Origin: Pedobacter suwonensis
GTDB lineage: Bacteria > Bacteroidota > Bacteroidia > Sphingobacteriales > Sphingobacteriaceae
NCBI RefSeq assembly: GCF_900111825.1
Contig: NZ_FOJM01000010.1
Span: forward strand, 176,023-240,022
Length of the DNA: 64,000 bases
Reading direction: 5' to 3'
A model generated the notes under the pieces. That model did no database searches. It was not told the DNA's origin and worked only from the letters and a program-made list of their open reading frames with translations. The position numbers and the translations under genes are program-made. Shown here piece by piece: positions 7,698 through 16,283 of the stretch. How positions within the stretch are numbered: position 1 is the stretch's first letter; every line of letters starts with the position of its first letter.

Positions 7698-8171
7698 TTA
7701 TCTGGATATCTCTAAAACTTCAAATTGCATTTTGCCTGCAGGCACTTCGATTTCAGCAAGTTCTCCTACCGATTTTCCCAATAAGCCCTGTGCAATGGGC
7801 GATTTCACCGAAATCTTTCCGGTTTTTAAATCGGCCTCACTCTCTGCCACCAATTGGTAGGTCATGGTTGCCCCATTTTTAACATTTTTTATTTTTACAA
7901 TAGATAATGCCAGTACCTTCGATAAGTCCAAACGCGACTCATCGATCAAACGTGCATTTGCCAATGTATTCTGTAATTTAGCTATTTTAGCTTCGTGCAG
8001 CCCCTGCGCTTCTTTTGCGGCATCGTATTCTGCATTCTCCGATAAATCACCTTTATCCCTTGCTTCTGCAATTGCTTTAGATATTAGCTGACGACCGGTG
8101 GTAGTTAAATAATGAACTTCCTCTTTTAATTTATCTAACCCTTCTTGGGTGTAGTAGGTTACCTCTGTCAT
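7698..8171 (-). CDS. greA: transcription elongation factor GreA
   Basis: A 157-residue GreA. The N-terminal coiled coil (YYTQEGLDKLKEEVHYLTTTGRQLISKAIAEARDKGDLSENAEYDAAKEAQ) carries the acidic DLSENAEYDAAKE tip. This tip enters the RNA polymerase secondary channel to stimulate cleavage of backtracked transcripts. The C-terminal FKBP-like domain ends in SPIAQGLLGKSVGELAEIEVPAGKMQFEVLEI. ATG 8171 is chosen; an in-frame TTG at 8192 lies in the untranslated leader. The leader contains a terminator-like hairpin, described separately. It is followed by the HIT gene on the same strand. Confidence 0.96.
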   Translation of the reverse strand: MTEVTYYTQEGLDKLKEEVHYLTTTGRQLISKAIAEARDKGDLSENAEYDAAKEAQGLHEAKIAKLQNTLANARLIDESRLDLSKVLALSIVKIKNVKNGATMTYQLVAESEADLKTGKISVKSPIAQGLLGKSVGELAEIEVPAGKMQFEVLEISR

Positions 8172-8209
8172 TGCTCTATTAATTTTGTTCAAACGCTATA
8201 AAAAACAAA

Positions 8210-8243
8210 CAAGACTATATAGTTGGTTTGCTACATAGTCTTG
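8210..8243 (-). terminator. terminator-like hairpin in the greA leader
   Basis: On the minus strand, CAAGACTATGTAG pairs with CTATATAGTCTTG (one mismatch) around an 8-nt loop. It is followed by TTTGTTTTTTA, which is the shape of an intrinsic terminator. No gene lies upstream on this strand (the next gene diverges at 8446), so it would act within the greA leader. Confidence 0.6.
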
Positions 8244-8255
8244 CTTCAATTATAA

Positions 8256-8287
8256 CGAAGATAAAATGTGGAAATTACAAAAGCAAA
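8256..8287 (-). promoter_or_regulatory. candidate distal greA promoter (TTTG-N20-TATCTTCG)
   Basis: On the minus strand TTTG (8287-8284) and TATCTTCG (8263-8256) are 20 bases apart, matching -33/-7 spacing with one mismatch in the -7 box. The start point would be about 8251, just ahead of the terminator-like hairpin. Confidence 0.45.
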
Positions 8288-8445
8288 TAAAAGATTAAGA
8301 TTTAACGTAATTTTAGCTTTCACCATCTTTTTTTACGCCAAACTGTTTTCATCGCGAGATTAATCAATCATTTACATAACATTCAATCGCACAGGTATTC
8401 AAAATTCAATCATTAATTTTAATTTAGCTTAAATTATTCTTAAAA

Positions 8446-10326
8446 ATGAAAAAGTTATTTTCTATTGCCCTGCTCGTTTGCCTGGGTGGCTATACAGTTT
8501 CTGCACAGGAACTTTACATGCCCCGGAATATTAAAGCAGCCTATGCTAAAGGTACACGTGCCATGAACGGGAAACCCGGGCCAAATTATTGGCAAAATCA
8601 TGGCAAATACAATATGGATATCCAGGTAGATGCCGAAACCAAAGTAGTTAGCGGTAAAGAAGAAATTTTATACAGCAACAACAGTTCAGACACCTTAAAA
8701 AACCTGGCCGTACGCTTTGTAAATAACCTGCATAAACCCACCGCACCAAGAAGTGGTGCAGTTAGCGAAGATTTTTTGAGTACAGGTTTAAATATCAAGG
8801 CCTTTTGGGTAGATGGTCAGAAATATAAGGTGGACAGCAAAAACTGGGGAACAGTTGGGAATGTTACGTTAAAAAACCCTTTATTGCCAAAATCTAAAAT
8901 CACCGTTAAAATTGAATGGGATTACCCCTTATCAAAAGAAAGCGGAAGGGAAGGACAGATTGATCCAAATTCTTTTTTTGTGGCTTATAGCTACCCCCGT
9001 ATATCGGTCTACGATGATTATAACGGATGGGACCGCATTCCACACACTGACAGGGCCGAATTCTATAATGACTTTAACGATTATGAATTCTCAATCAAAG
9101 CCCCTAAAAACTATGTGGTTTATGCAACCGGAGATTTCCTCAACCCCGATGAAGTTTTACAACCGGAGATTTCTGCACGTTTAAAAAAATCATATAATGG
9201 TGATGAAGTGATCCATATCGCCACCGAGCAGGAAATGAAAGATGGTAAGGTAACACAACAAAAAGACTGGAATACCTGGAAGTTTGCGGTAAACCACATT
9301 ACCGATGTTACTTTTGCCTTGAGTAATCACTATGTTTGGGATGGTGCGAGCGTAATAGTGGATAAAAAGACCAATCGGCGTGCCAGTGCCCAGGCAGCTT
9401 ACAACCCAGCTACAGGAACAGATTTTGTCAACTCGGTTAAATACAACCTCAATGCTTTGGATTGGTTTTCCAACAACTGGCCGGGAATCCCTTACCCTTA
9501 TGTAAAAACCATTGCTTTTCAAGGTTTTGCAGACATGGAATATCCAATGATGGTGAACGATTCTCAATTTGGCGATCCGGTATTTGCACAATTGGTTCAG
9601 GACCATGAAGTTGCCCACACCTACTTCCCTTTTTACATGGGCATTAACGAAACCCGTTATGCCTATATGGATGAAGGATGGGCCACCACATTCGAATATT
9701 TAATCGGCATTGCCGAGCATGGCAAACAGGCGGCAGACGATTTTTACAGGAAATTTAGGGTAAATAACTATATTAATGATAAATCGGCAGAAGAAGACCA
9801 ACCCATTATTTCGATGTCTGATCAGGTTTCGGGCGCAGGTTATGGAAACAACTCTTACGGGAAAGCTTCATTATCTTATCTGGCACTTAAAGATATGCTG
9901 GGAGATGATTTATTTAAAAAAGCACTGCACACCTATATGAGCAACTGGAACGGCAAACATCCTATTCCATGGGATTATTTCAATTCCATGAATGCAGGTT
10001 CAGGACAGAATCTAAACTGGTTTTTCCAAAACTGGTTCTTCACCAACAACTACCTTGATTTAGCCATAAGCAAAGTAACAACAGCAAAAGGAAAATCAAC
10101 TGTGACCATTAAAAATGTGGGCGGATTTGCCATTCCGTTTGATATGGTGATAACCTATATCGATGGGCAAACCGAGACTATACACAAAAGTCCGTCAGTT
10201 TGGAAAGCCAATCAAAAAGAGCTGAACATCGCGCTGAATACGGCTAAAAAAGTAAAATCGGTTGCATTGGATAACGGAATTTTTATGGATGCAACACCGA
10301 AAGATAATGTTTGGTCAGGACAATAG
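8446..10326 (+). CDS. secreted M1-family zinc metallopeptidase (aminopeptidase N-like)
   Basis: A 626-residue protein with a signal peptide (MKKLFSIALLVCLGGYTVSA, cut before QE). It contains the M1 zinc site HEVAH (His387, Glu388, His391) and the third ligand Glu410, with the exact 18-residue spacing. The exopeptidase motif normally written GAMEN appears as ADMEYP, so the amino-terminus-binding part is modified, as in several Bacteroidota M1 enzymes. Substrates are unknown; a periplasmic or surface role in peptide scavenging is inferred. It forms a single-gene unit. Confidence 0.9.
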   Translation: MKKLFSIALLVCLGGYTVSAQELYMPRNIKAAYAKGTRAMNGKPGPNYWQNHGKYNMDIQVDAETKVVSGKEEILYSNNSSDTLKNLAVRFVNNLHKPTAPRSGAVSEDFLSTGLNIKAFWVDGQKYKVDSKNWGTVGNVTLKNPLLPKSKITVKIEWDYPLSKESGREGQIDPNSFFVAYSYPRISVYDDYNGWDRIPHTDRAEFYNDFNDYEFSIKAPKNYVVYATGDFLNPDEVLQPEISARLKKSYNGDEVIHIATEQEMKDGKVTQQKDWNTWKFAVNHITDVTFALSNHYVWDGASVIVDKKTNRRASAQAAYNPATGTDFVNSVKYNLNALDWFSNNWPGIPYPYVKTIAFQGFADMEYPMMVNDSQFGDPVFAQLVQDHEVAHTYFPFYMGINETRYAYMDEGWATTFEYLIGIAEHGKQAADDFYRKFRVNNYINDKSAEEDQPIISMSDQVSGAGYGNNSYGKASLSYLALKDMLGDDLFKKALHTYMSNWNGKHPIPWDYFNSMNAGSGQNLNWFFQNWFFTNNYLDLAISKVTTAKGKSTVTIKNVGGFAIPFDMVITYIDGQTETIHKSPSVWKANQKELNIALNTAKKVKSVALDNGIFMDATPKDNVWSGQ

Positions 10327-10403
10327 TTGACGGTATTCGGTTTTCAGTTGGCAGTATGAACCGCCAACTGAAAACTATTAATGGGGACTGAAAACTTTAT
10401 TGT

Positions 10404-10448
10404 CCGCGTTTGCAACGCGGATTACAGAACCCCGCATTTGTAATGCGG
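10404..10448. repeat. tandem related hairpins CCGC(G/A)TT-TGN-AA(C/T)GCGG
   Basis: Two 7-bp palindromes lie 11 bases apart: CCGCGTT-TGC-AACGCGG (10404-10420) and CCGCATT-TGT-AATGCGG (10432-10448). They differ by a compensatory G-C to A-T change in the stem and follow the stop of the M1 peptidase gene. There is no T tract, so they belong to a palindromic repeat family rather than being terminators. Confidence 0.65.
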
Positions 10449-10523
10449 TTAACTGAAATTTTTAACGATTGACTCGTCATTCTCTCCCAGTTTTTGTGAT
10501 AACTGCAAATTGAAAACTGCAAA

Positions 10524-10991
10524 CTAATAACTGATAACCAGCTGATGTTTAACTGGAAAATTTAAAGAATTGGCTATAAAACACATTTTATTGGCTTCTT
10601 GGTGTAGCGATTCTGCTAGTTCATAAGTCGCCTGATCAGCAATTAAGATTTGAGGATGCAGGATAACTTCTTTAAAACGGCCGCTTCCATCAGCCGATTC
10701 TTCCATTGTACCTACTGCTTCATCTTTATAATCAATAACCACAATTCCATTTTTGGAGCATAAATGTAAATACCAGAGCATGTGGCAGCTGGAAATTGAA
10801 GCCAAAAGCAAATCCTCAGGGTTGTACTTAGATTTATCGCCTAAAAAAACAGAATCAGAAGAGCCTGCAATATCGGCTTTACCTTTTACTGAAATTACAT
10901 AATCTCTGTCGTACGAGCGGTAATCCATTGTACCTGATCCTTTGTTGCCCGTCCAGGTAACGGTGGTCGAATATAGATGATCTTTCGGCAT
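10524..10991 (-). CDS. OsmC family protein
   Basis: A 155-residue OsmC/Ohr-superfamily protein. The family's first peroxidatic cysteine region is PEDLLLASISSCHMLWYLHLCSKNGI; the second conserved cysteine lies in EANKMCFIANSLNFPV. Such proteins reduce organic hydroperoxides with dihydrolipoamide or thiols. ATG 10991 is used; an in-frame TTG nine codons upstream is possible but unsupported. It stands alone on the minus strand. Confidence 0.88.
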   Translation of the reverse strand: MPKDHLYSTTVTWTGNKGSGTMDYRSYDRDYVISVKGKADIAGSSDSVFLGDKSKYNPEDLLLASISSCHMLWYLHLCSKNGIVVIDYKDEAVGTMEESADGSGRFKEVILHPQILIADQATYELAESLHQEANKMCFIANSLNFPVKHQLVISY

Positions 10992-11066
10992 AATAAAATG
11001 GTTAGATTGTACTGCCAATTTAAGAAAATAAAATGGAGATTTATCTATTTTTCGCTTCTACTTTCA

Positions 11067-11097
11067 GACCTATGAGGTTTTAAAAACTTCATAGGTC
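11067..11097. repeat. long near-perfect palindrome, GGTTTT-AAAAC core
   Basis: GACCTATGAGGTTTT and AAAACTTCATAGGTC pair at 14 of 15 positions with a single unpaired base. The same core (AGGTTTT/AAAACCT) recurs in the palindrome at 60525-60549, suggesting one dispersed family. Confidence 0.6.
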
Positions 11098-11193
11098 TCA
11101 CCGAATATAATGCCCTTTTGAATTTAAAAACGATTTGAGCAATTCATAGTTTCTTTCATCAGCGTCGATATTAATATGCTTGTCAGTTTCCAT

Positions 11194-11399
11194 ATAACAA
11201 CATTCAAAACAGATATTAAACGCAGAAATTATTTCTCTTTTCTTATTTTAAAATATAATCGCATCCCTGTAAATAGGCGCACAAAGCCACGAAGGGAAAT
11301 TCAAGATATCAGTTTCTAGAATACTGATCATTATAAATGCATCTGCATCATTACGCTGAAATAAACTTATTTTTTGTGAAGAATTATTTAATTTCTTAT
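11194..11399. other. non-coding gap
   Basis: The stretch between the OsmC gene and the small reading frame at 11400 shows the palindrome at 11067-11097 but no convincing promoter, RNA or gene. A 31-codon minus-strand frame ends inside that palindrome and is not called. Confidence 0.4.
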
Positions 11400-11552
11400 C
11401 TAAATCGATATACGCTGATCATGCCAGGGTATTTCCCCAGTATTCCTATTCGTTTCCGAATAATAGGCCTCTTGCTGAAAAGAATAGGTTTCAACATATT
11501 CAAAATCGAAGCTTTTAATATATTCTTTTGATTGAATAGCTTGATTTGCCAT
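11400..11552 (-). CDS. possible 50-residue small protein downstream of the dehydrogenase
   Basis: An ATG-initiated 50-codon frame starts six bases after the stop of the 2-hydroxyacid dehydrogenase gene, in the same direction. The peptide (MANQAIQSKEYIKSFDFEYV... ending WHDQRISI) is acidic/aromatic with natural-looking composition, no signal peptide and no recognised family. The tight spacing suggests translational linkage. It could equally be a decayed fragment of a longer gene. Confidence 0.35.
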   Translation of the reverse strand: MANQAIQSKEYIKSFDFEYVETYSFQQEAYYSETNRNTGEIPWHDQRISI

Positions 11553-11558
11553 AAAGCA

Positions 11559-12479
11559 TTAAATATTCCGAAGTTTCTCAGCCAAAACTTCCGAAATCTT
11601 ACGGTAAGAATCGAACGTCCAGCCACCAACATGTGGCGTTAAAACAACCTGATTATTATGCCTTAATTCATCATACCAGGGCTGTTCGCCCAAAGCCGGA
11701 AATTTTTCTGTTTGCAGCACATCCAGTCCGGCGCCCAAAATCTTTCCATTTTTTATCGCATTCAATACGGCAGTGGTATTAACAATCTCTCCTCTGGCAG
11801 TATTGATAAAGAAGATAGGCTTTTTAAAATGAAAGAAATATTCGTCATCAACCATTTGTCTGGTTTCTGTTGTTAAAGGAATGTGCAGGCTCAGCACATC
11901 GCTATATTTCACAATTTCTTCCATACTTACCTCACGGGCAAACGCATCAGAAAAACCGGTTTTGTACTTATCATAAGCCATCACATCAACCTCAAAGCCG
12001 GTCAGTTTTTTAGCGAAGCTTTGTCCCATAAAACCGTAGCCTATAATCCCGACTTTTTTGCCTTTCAACTCGTAACCCCGGTTTCCTTCCCGATCCCAAA
12101 CACCATTCCTGATTTCGATATCAGCCTTACGAAAATTATTCATTAACGATAAGAGCAAACCTGTGGCATGCTCGCCGACAGCATCGCAATTGCCTTCAGG
12201 TGCATTAATCAATTCGATATTCCTTTCAAAGGCAATTTTATCATCAATATTATCCAAGCCAGCCCCTGCCCTGGCTACAAATTTTAAATTGGTGGCAGCA
12301 GCAAAAATCTCCTCATCAATCCTGAATTTTGTACGTACGGCAATCCCGGTATAATCCTTTATCTTATCCAGTGTTTGTTGTCGGGTAATCAGTGGTTCAT
12401 CATCTACCTGATAACCCATCGCAACGGCCTGCTCTTTAAAGGCAGGATGCAGATCATCAACAATTAATATTTTTTTCAT
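11559..12479 (-). CDS. D-isomer 2-hydroxyacid dehydrogenase (phosphoglycerate dehydrogenase-like)
   Basis: A 306-residue NAD-dependent enzyme of the D-2-hydroxyacid dehydrogenase superfamily. It has the nucleotide-binding motif KVGIIGYGFMG (about residues 142-152). The catalytic Arg is in NTARGEIV, the Glu is in the following segment, and the active-site His is in LTPHVGGWT. There is no C-terminal ACT domain, so if it is a SerA-type enzyme it lacks the usual serine-binding allosteric region. Family members act on phosphoglycerate, glyoxylate, hydroxypyruvate or lactate; the substrate cannot be chosen from sequence. Confidence 0.88.
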   Translation of the reverse strand: MKKILIVDDLHPAFKEQAVAMGYQVDDEPLITRQQTLDKIKDYTGIAVRTKFRIDEEIFAAATNLKFVARAGAGLDNIDDKIAFERNIELINAPEGNCDAVGEHATGLLLSLMNNFRKADIEIRNGVWDREGNRGYELKGKKVGIIGYGFMGQSFAKKLTGFEVDVMAYDKYKTGFSDAFAREVSMEEIVKYSDVLSLHIPLTTETRQMVDDEYFFHFKKPIFFINTARGEIVNTTAVLNAIKNGKILGAGLDVLQTEKFPALGEQPWYDELRHNNQVVLTPHVGGWTFDSYRKISEVLAEKLRNI

Positions 12480-12717
12480 TTTTTAGTCTATGCTCAATAT
12501 GATGAACAAAAGTAACATTTTGAAGATCGTTCAATTGAAATATTCATTTATAGTTTTTATAAAAGCGGTAATTGCGTACGGTTAACTGCAAAACTTCATA
12601 TTACCCACAAAAATATTACTATAAAATGGCTGTAATAAAATAGTTACGGCCCGTTTATTAAACTAAGTTGCCGTTACTTTGTCTCCCTTTATAAAAACAC
12701 ACGAAATTTTATTTTTA

Positions 12718-15204
12718 ATGAGACTTTTACAATCCAGAACTATACAGATTACCCTTTTACTTTTAAGCTTATCATTTAATCTTTTCGCACAAACAAACGG
12801 AAAGGCAAAAATTACCGGAGTACTTAAAGATGCAAAAACCCAGGAAACCATTCCGTTTGCTACAGCAGTTTTAATTGATAAAGCTACGGCCAAAAATGCA
12901 AAAATAGCTCAAACCGATGTAAACGGCGCTTTTGTAATGACTGATATTCCTAACGGAACCTTTACTTTTAAAATTAGCTTTGTGGGTTACCAAACCATGG
13001 TGAGGGATAATATCAAAATAACGGCAGGCACAGGTACCTTAAATTTTGGCGATATTAAAATGAATACTGCAAAAGGCAATGTATTAAGCGAAATTACCGT
13101 AACCGGCCAAAAACAAGGTATGCAAATGGGAATCGATAAAAAGATTTTCGCGGTAGATCAGAGCGTAATCAGCGAGGGCGGTTCTGCAGGCGATTTATTA
13201 CAAAATGTACCATCTGTTTCGACCGATATGGATGGCAATGTGAGTTTGCGAGGTTCGTCAGGTGTTAAAGTTTTAATTGATGGAAAACCATCTTTAATTG
13301 CTGGCGGCAACGTAGCGCAGATTTTGCAATCCATCCCCGCCAGTTCTATTGAAAGCGTTGAGGTTATTACCAATCCGTCAGCAAAATACGATGCCGAAGG
13401 CCAATCTGGCATTATCAATATCGTACTTAAGAAAAACACCAAACTGGGCTTTAATGGTTCAGTTGCCTTAACTGCAGGTAACCGTGATAATTATAATGCC
13501 AATACCAACTTAAGTTTCCAGAACAGTAAAGTCAATATTTATGGAAACTATGGTTACCGTTATGGCAATCGCGTTGGAGGTGGTTTTCAGGATATTACCT
13601 ATAAATCCGATTCATTAAATACCAGATTTGCCAGTCAAAACACCGTTTCCAAATCATTGGATAAAGGACATAATGCCAAAGCAGGTATTGATTATTACAT
13701 AGCACCTAAAAGTGTAATCAGCTTATCCGGTGGCTTTAATTCAAGAGATAATGAGCGTAACGAACAGCTCGACATCAGACAATTAGATAAAAACCAATTG
13801 CCGGTTCTGCTTAGCAACAGAACGAATAATACCGATGGTTTTGGATCAAGCTATGACGCAAATTTAGATTTCGTACAGAAATTTAAAAAACCAAAGGAAG
13901 AACTGACATTTAATTTCGGCTATTCGCACGGCACCAACAATAATGATCAGTATTACAGTACCAATACTACCAACCGCAATGGCGTGCCTATTGATGAAAC
14001 CCTGAGTTTACAGCGTGTATTCAATACCGGTAACAACACCAATTACAACATCCAGACTGATTACGCATTGCCTGTAGGTAAAGCGGGTAAAATTGAAGTG
14101 GGTTACCGCAGCCAGATCCGTTTAGGTGAAAATGATCAATATGCCGATTCGATCCTAACCAATAGCAGCATTTACATTAGAAACAACAAATTGATCAATG
14201 GTTTTGACAGCAAAGATCAGGTGCATGCCCTGTATTTCAATTACCAGAACCAAATTAAAGATTTTGGGTACCAGATAGGTTTAAGAGGCGAAGATGCACG
14301 TTTAGATACACATCTGGAAGGCTACACAAATAATACATTAACCACTGCCGAAGGAAATATCCATTATAAAAGAATATACCCGAGCATATTTTTAACACAG
14401 AAACTAAAGGGCGATAACCAGCTTCAGTTGAGTTACACCCGTCGGGTAAACCGTCCACGCCCATGGGATACCAATCCATTTTTAGATGTTTCCGATCCAT
14501 TAAATTACAGAGGTGGTAACCCGAATTTATTACCGGAAGATGTACACTCATTTGAGTTGGGCTATAGCAAATACTGGAAAAAAATTACCTTGACTTCAAG
14601 CTTGTATTTCCGTCAAACCAATGATGTAATCCAGCGCGTAAGAAGTACACCGGTTAATGGAATTATTACCTCAACGCCTCAAAACTTATCAAACCAGATT
14701 AACAGCGGATTGGAATTAATCGGCCGTTTTGACCTGATCAAGGCTTTAAATTTTACCACGAACGTAAACTTGTACCAGGCAAAATTTGCCGGCGACGCCC
14801 GGTTTGATATCCCATCAAGCAGTGGCTTTAGCTGGAACGCCAACGTAACCGGAAATTTAACGGTTGTTAAAAATTTATCATTACAGGTACGCGGCGACTA
14901 CAGGGCTGCAGAAGTGATGGCACAGGGAAAGCGTAACGCCATGTATGGAATTGACGGGGGCGCCAAATATGATTTCCCTAGTAAAAAAGCATCTTTAAGT
15001 TTCAATGTTAGGGATATATTTAATACCAGAAGATGGAGCATGACTACTGAAGATCGCGCAACAATTGTTGATTTTGAGCGACAGTTTCAGGGTACAATGG
15101 GAAATTTAACTTTCTCTTACCGCTTTGGAAAAACCACCTTTACCGGTACTAATAAAAAGAAAAAAGAAGAGCAGGATAACCGCCCTGATGAAGGGTCATT
15201 TTAA
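12718..15204 (+). CDS. TonB-dependent-receptor-like outer-membrane beta-barrel protein
   Basis: An 828-residue outer-membrane protein: signal peptide ending in FNLFAQ, then a carboxypeptidase-regulatory-like domain (about residues 30-110, KITGVLKDAKTQETIPFATAVL). A plug domain follows (VSEGGSAGDLLQNVPSVSTDMDGNVSLRGSSGVKVLIDGKPS, with the NPSAKYDAEGQSGIINIVLKK end). The rest is a long barrel of the PF14905 type. It has a lysine/glutamate-rich tail rather than the usual terminal aromatic residue. The ligand is unknown and no SusD-like partner is adjacent, which argues against a glycan-utilisation locus. ATG 12718 gives the signal peptide; an upstream in-frame TTG does not. Confidence 0.88.
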   Translation: MRLLQSRTIQITLLLLSLSFNLFAQTNGKAKITGVLKDAKTQETIPFATAVLIDKATAKNAKIAQTDVNGAFVMTDIPNGTFTFKISFVGYQTMVRDNIKITAGTGTLNFGDIKMNTAKGNVLSEITVTGQKQGMQMGIDKKIFAVDQSVISEGGSAGDLLQNVPSVSTDMDGNVSLRGSSGVKVLIDGKPSLIAGGNVAQILQSIPASSIESVEVITNPSAKYDAEGQSGIINIVLKKNTKLGFNGSVALTAGNRDNYNANTNLSFQNSKVNIYGNYGYRYGNRVGGGFQDITYKSDSLNTRFASQNTVSKSLDKGHNAKAGIDYYIAPKSVISLSGGFNSRDNERNEQLDIRQLDKNQLPVLLSNRTNNTDGFGSSYDANLDFVQKFKKPKEELTFNFGYSHGTNNNDQYYSTNTTNRNGVPIDETLSLQRVFNTGNNTNYNIQTDYALPVGKAGKIEVGYRSQIRLGENDQYADSILTNSSIYIRNNKLINGFDSKDQVHALYFNYQNQIKDFGYQIGLRGEDARLDTHLEGYTNNTLTTAEGNIHYKRIYPSIFLTQKLKGDNQLQLSYTRRVNRPRPWDTNPFLDVSDPLNYRGGNPNLLPEDVHSFELGYSKYWKKITLTSSLYFRQTNDVIQRVRSTPVNGIITSTPQNLSNQINSGLELIGRFDLIKALNFTTNVNLYQAKFAGDARFDIPSSSGFSWNANVTGNLTVVKNLSLQVRGDYRAAEVMAQGKRNAMYGIDGGAKYDFPSKKASLSFNVRDIFNTRRWSMTTEDRATIVDFERQFQGTMGNLTFSYRFGKTTFTGTNKKKKEEQDNRPDEGSF

Positions 15205-15213
15205 TAACCAAAG

Positions 15214-15244
15214 AGCTTAGAAATCATTTCTAAGCTTTTTTTTT
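15214..15244 (+). terminator. rho-independent terminator of the receptor gene
   Basis: AGCTTAGAAA pairs perfectly with TTTCTAAGCT (15214-15223 with 15227-15236) around a 3-nt loop, followed by eight Ts. Confidence 0.88.
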
Positions 15245-15296
15245 GATATTGTAGAAACCCACAACAAAAAATAAGATGATTGCTTATCTTGCAGCC

Positions 15297-15851
15297 ATGG
15301 AAGAAATCAACCCCTGGAAAACGCTAAAGAGCGAGGTAAAATACGACAACAACTGGATCCGCCTAACCGAACACCAGGTGATTAATCCATCTGGCGGGGA
15401 AGGGATTTACGGTACCGTTCATTTTAAGAACCTGGCCATAGGCATTCTTCCGTTAGATGAAAACTATAATACCTGGCTGGTTGGTCAATACCGGTATCCA
15501 TTAAACGCCTATAGTTGGGAGATTCCGGAAGGTGGCGGACCCTTCCATGAAGCGCCTTTGGAAAGTGCAAGAAGAGAATTACTGGAAGAAACGGGCATAA
15601 GTGCAAGAGCATGGAAAGAGATTCAAAGAATACACCTTTCCAACTCGGTAAGCGACGAATTAAGCATTATTTATATTGCTACCGATCTTATTGAAGGTAT
15701 TGCCATGCCTGAAGAAACAGAACAACTGGTTGTAAAAAAATTGCCCTTTAATGAAGCCTATCAAATGGTTTTGGATGGAAAAATCACTGATTCGATGAGC
15801 GTAGCCGCAATTTTAAAAGCAAAGCTCATGATGCTGAATGGGGAATTGTAA
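15297..15851 (+). CDS. Nudix hydrolase (ADP-ribose pyrophosphatase-like)
   Basis: A 184-residue Nudix protein. The Nudix box runs GGPFHEAPLESARRELLEETGI with the REx2-EE core (RELLEE) in place. The N-terminal MEEINPWKTLKSEVKYDNNWIRL and the central WEIPEGGG are typical of the ADP-ribose/NDP-sugar pyrophosphatase branch. ATG 15297 is preferred over ATG 15276 because family members start at this MEExNPWK segment. It is probably a housecleaning enzyme; substrate not established. Confidence 0.88.
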   Translation: MEEINPWKTLKSEVKYDNNWIRLTEHQVINPSGGEGIYGTVHFKNLAIGILPLDENYNTWLVGQYRYPLNAYSWEIPEGGGPFHEAPLESARRELLEETGISARAWKEIQRIHLSNSVSDELSIIYIATDLIEGIAMPEETEQLVVKKLPFNEAYQMVLDGKITDSMSVAAILKAKLMMLNGEL

Positions 15852-15867
15852 CGATTATAACCACCAA

Positions 15868-16041
15868 ATGTTCCTAACGGAACATAAAAAATATCACACA
15901 TTCTTTCTAACGAGCACATGTCCCGATGGGACATTTTGAGATAGAACACATTTCATAAGTTTTGATTTTAACATGCTGTTCCGTAGGAACAAGTCCCCGG
16001 TAGAAAATTAGTACAGTTAGAATTTTCGTTCCGTAGGAACG
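15868..16041. repeat. array of four GTTCC/GGAAC hairpins upstream of RAYT
   Basis: Four short perfect hairpins lie within 174 bases: ATGTTCC-TAAC-GGAACAT (15868-15885), ATGTCCC-GAT-GGGACAT (15918-15934), TGTTCC-GTA-GGAACA (15977-15991) and CGTTCC-GTA-GGAACG (16027-16041). The second differs from the others by a paired T-to-C and A-to-G change that keeps the stem. They end 242 bases before a REP-associated-type transposase and look like its recognition elements. The 242-base stretch between has no other gene. Confidence 0.75.
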
Positions 16042-16283
16042 TTTCTTGCAAATAAAAATGCCAAGGATTTATGAGAATCGAAAAATAATTTATAATTTAA
16101 TAAAAGATTACGAACAACAGTACATCCCCACACTCAAATATCTTGTTTAAATTGTGTGAGTGATCCCTAAAATTAAATCATCCTAAAATTTAAAATTCAT
16201 ATGAACAAATCCTAGCTGGAAAAAGTAGAGCTGGTAATTTTAGTTCAAGAAGAAAACTGAATATTGATTTAATTTAGAACGCC

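Noticed and set aside
11098..11193. 31-codon minus-strand frame with natural-looking composition (METDKHINIDADERNYELL...)
   Set aside because: Too short to separate from chance, and its stop lies next to a palindromic repeat; it may be a fragment of a lost gene.
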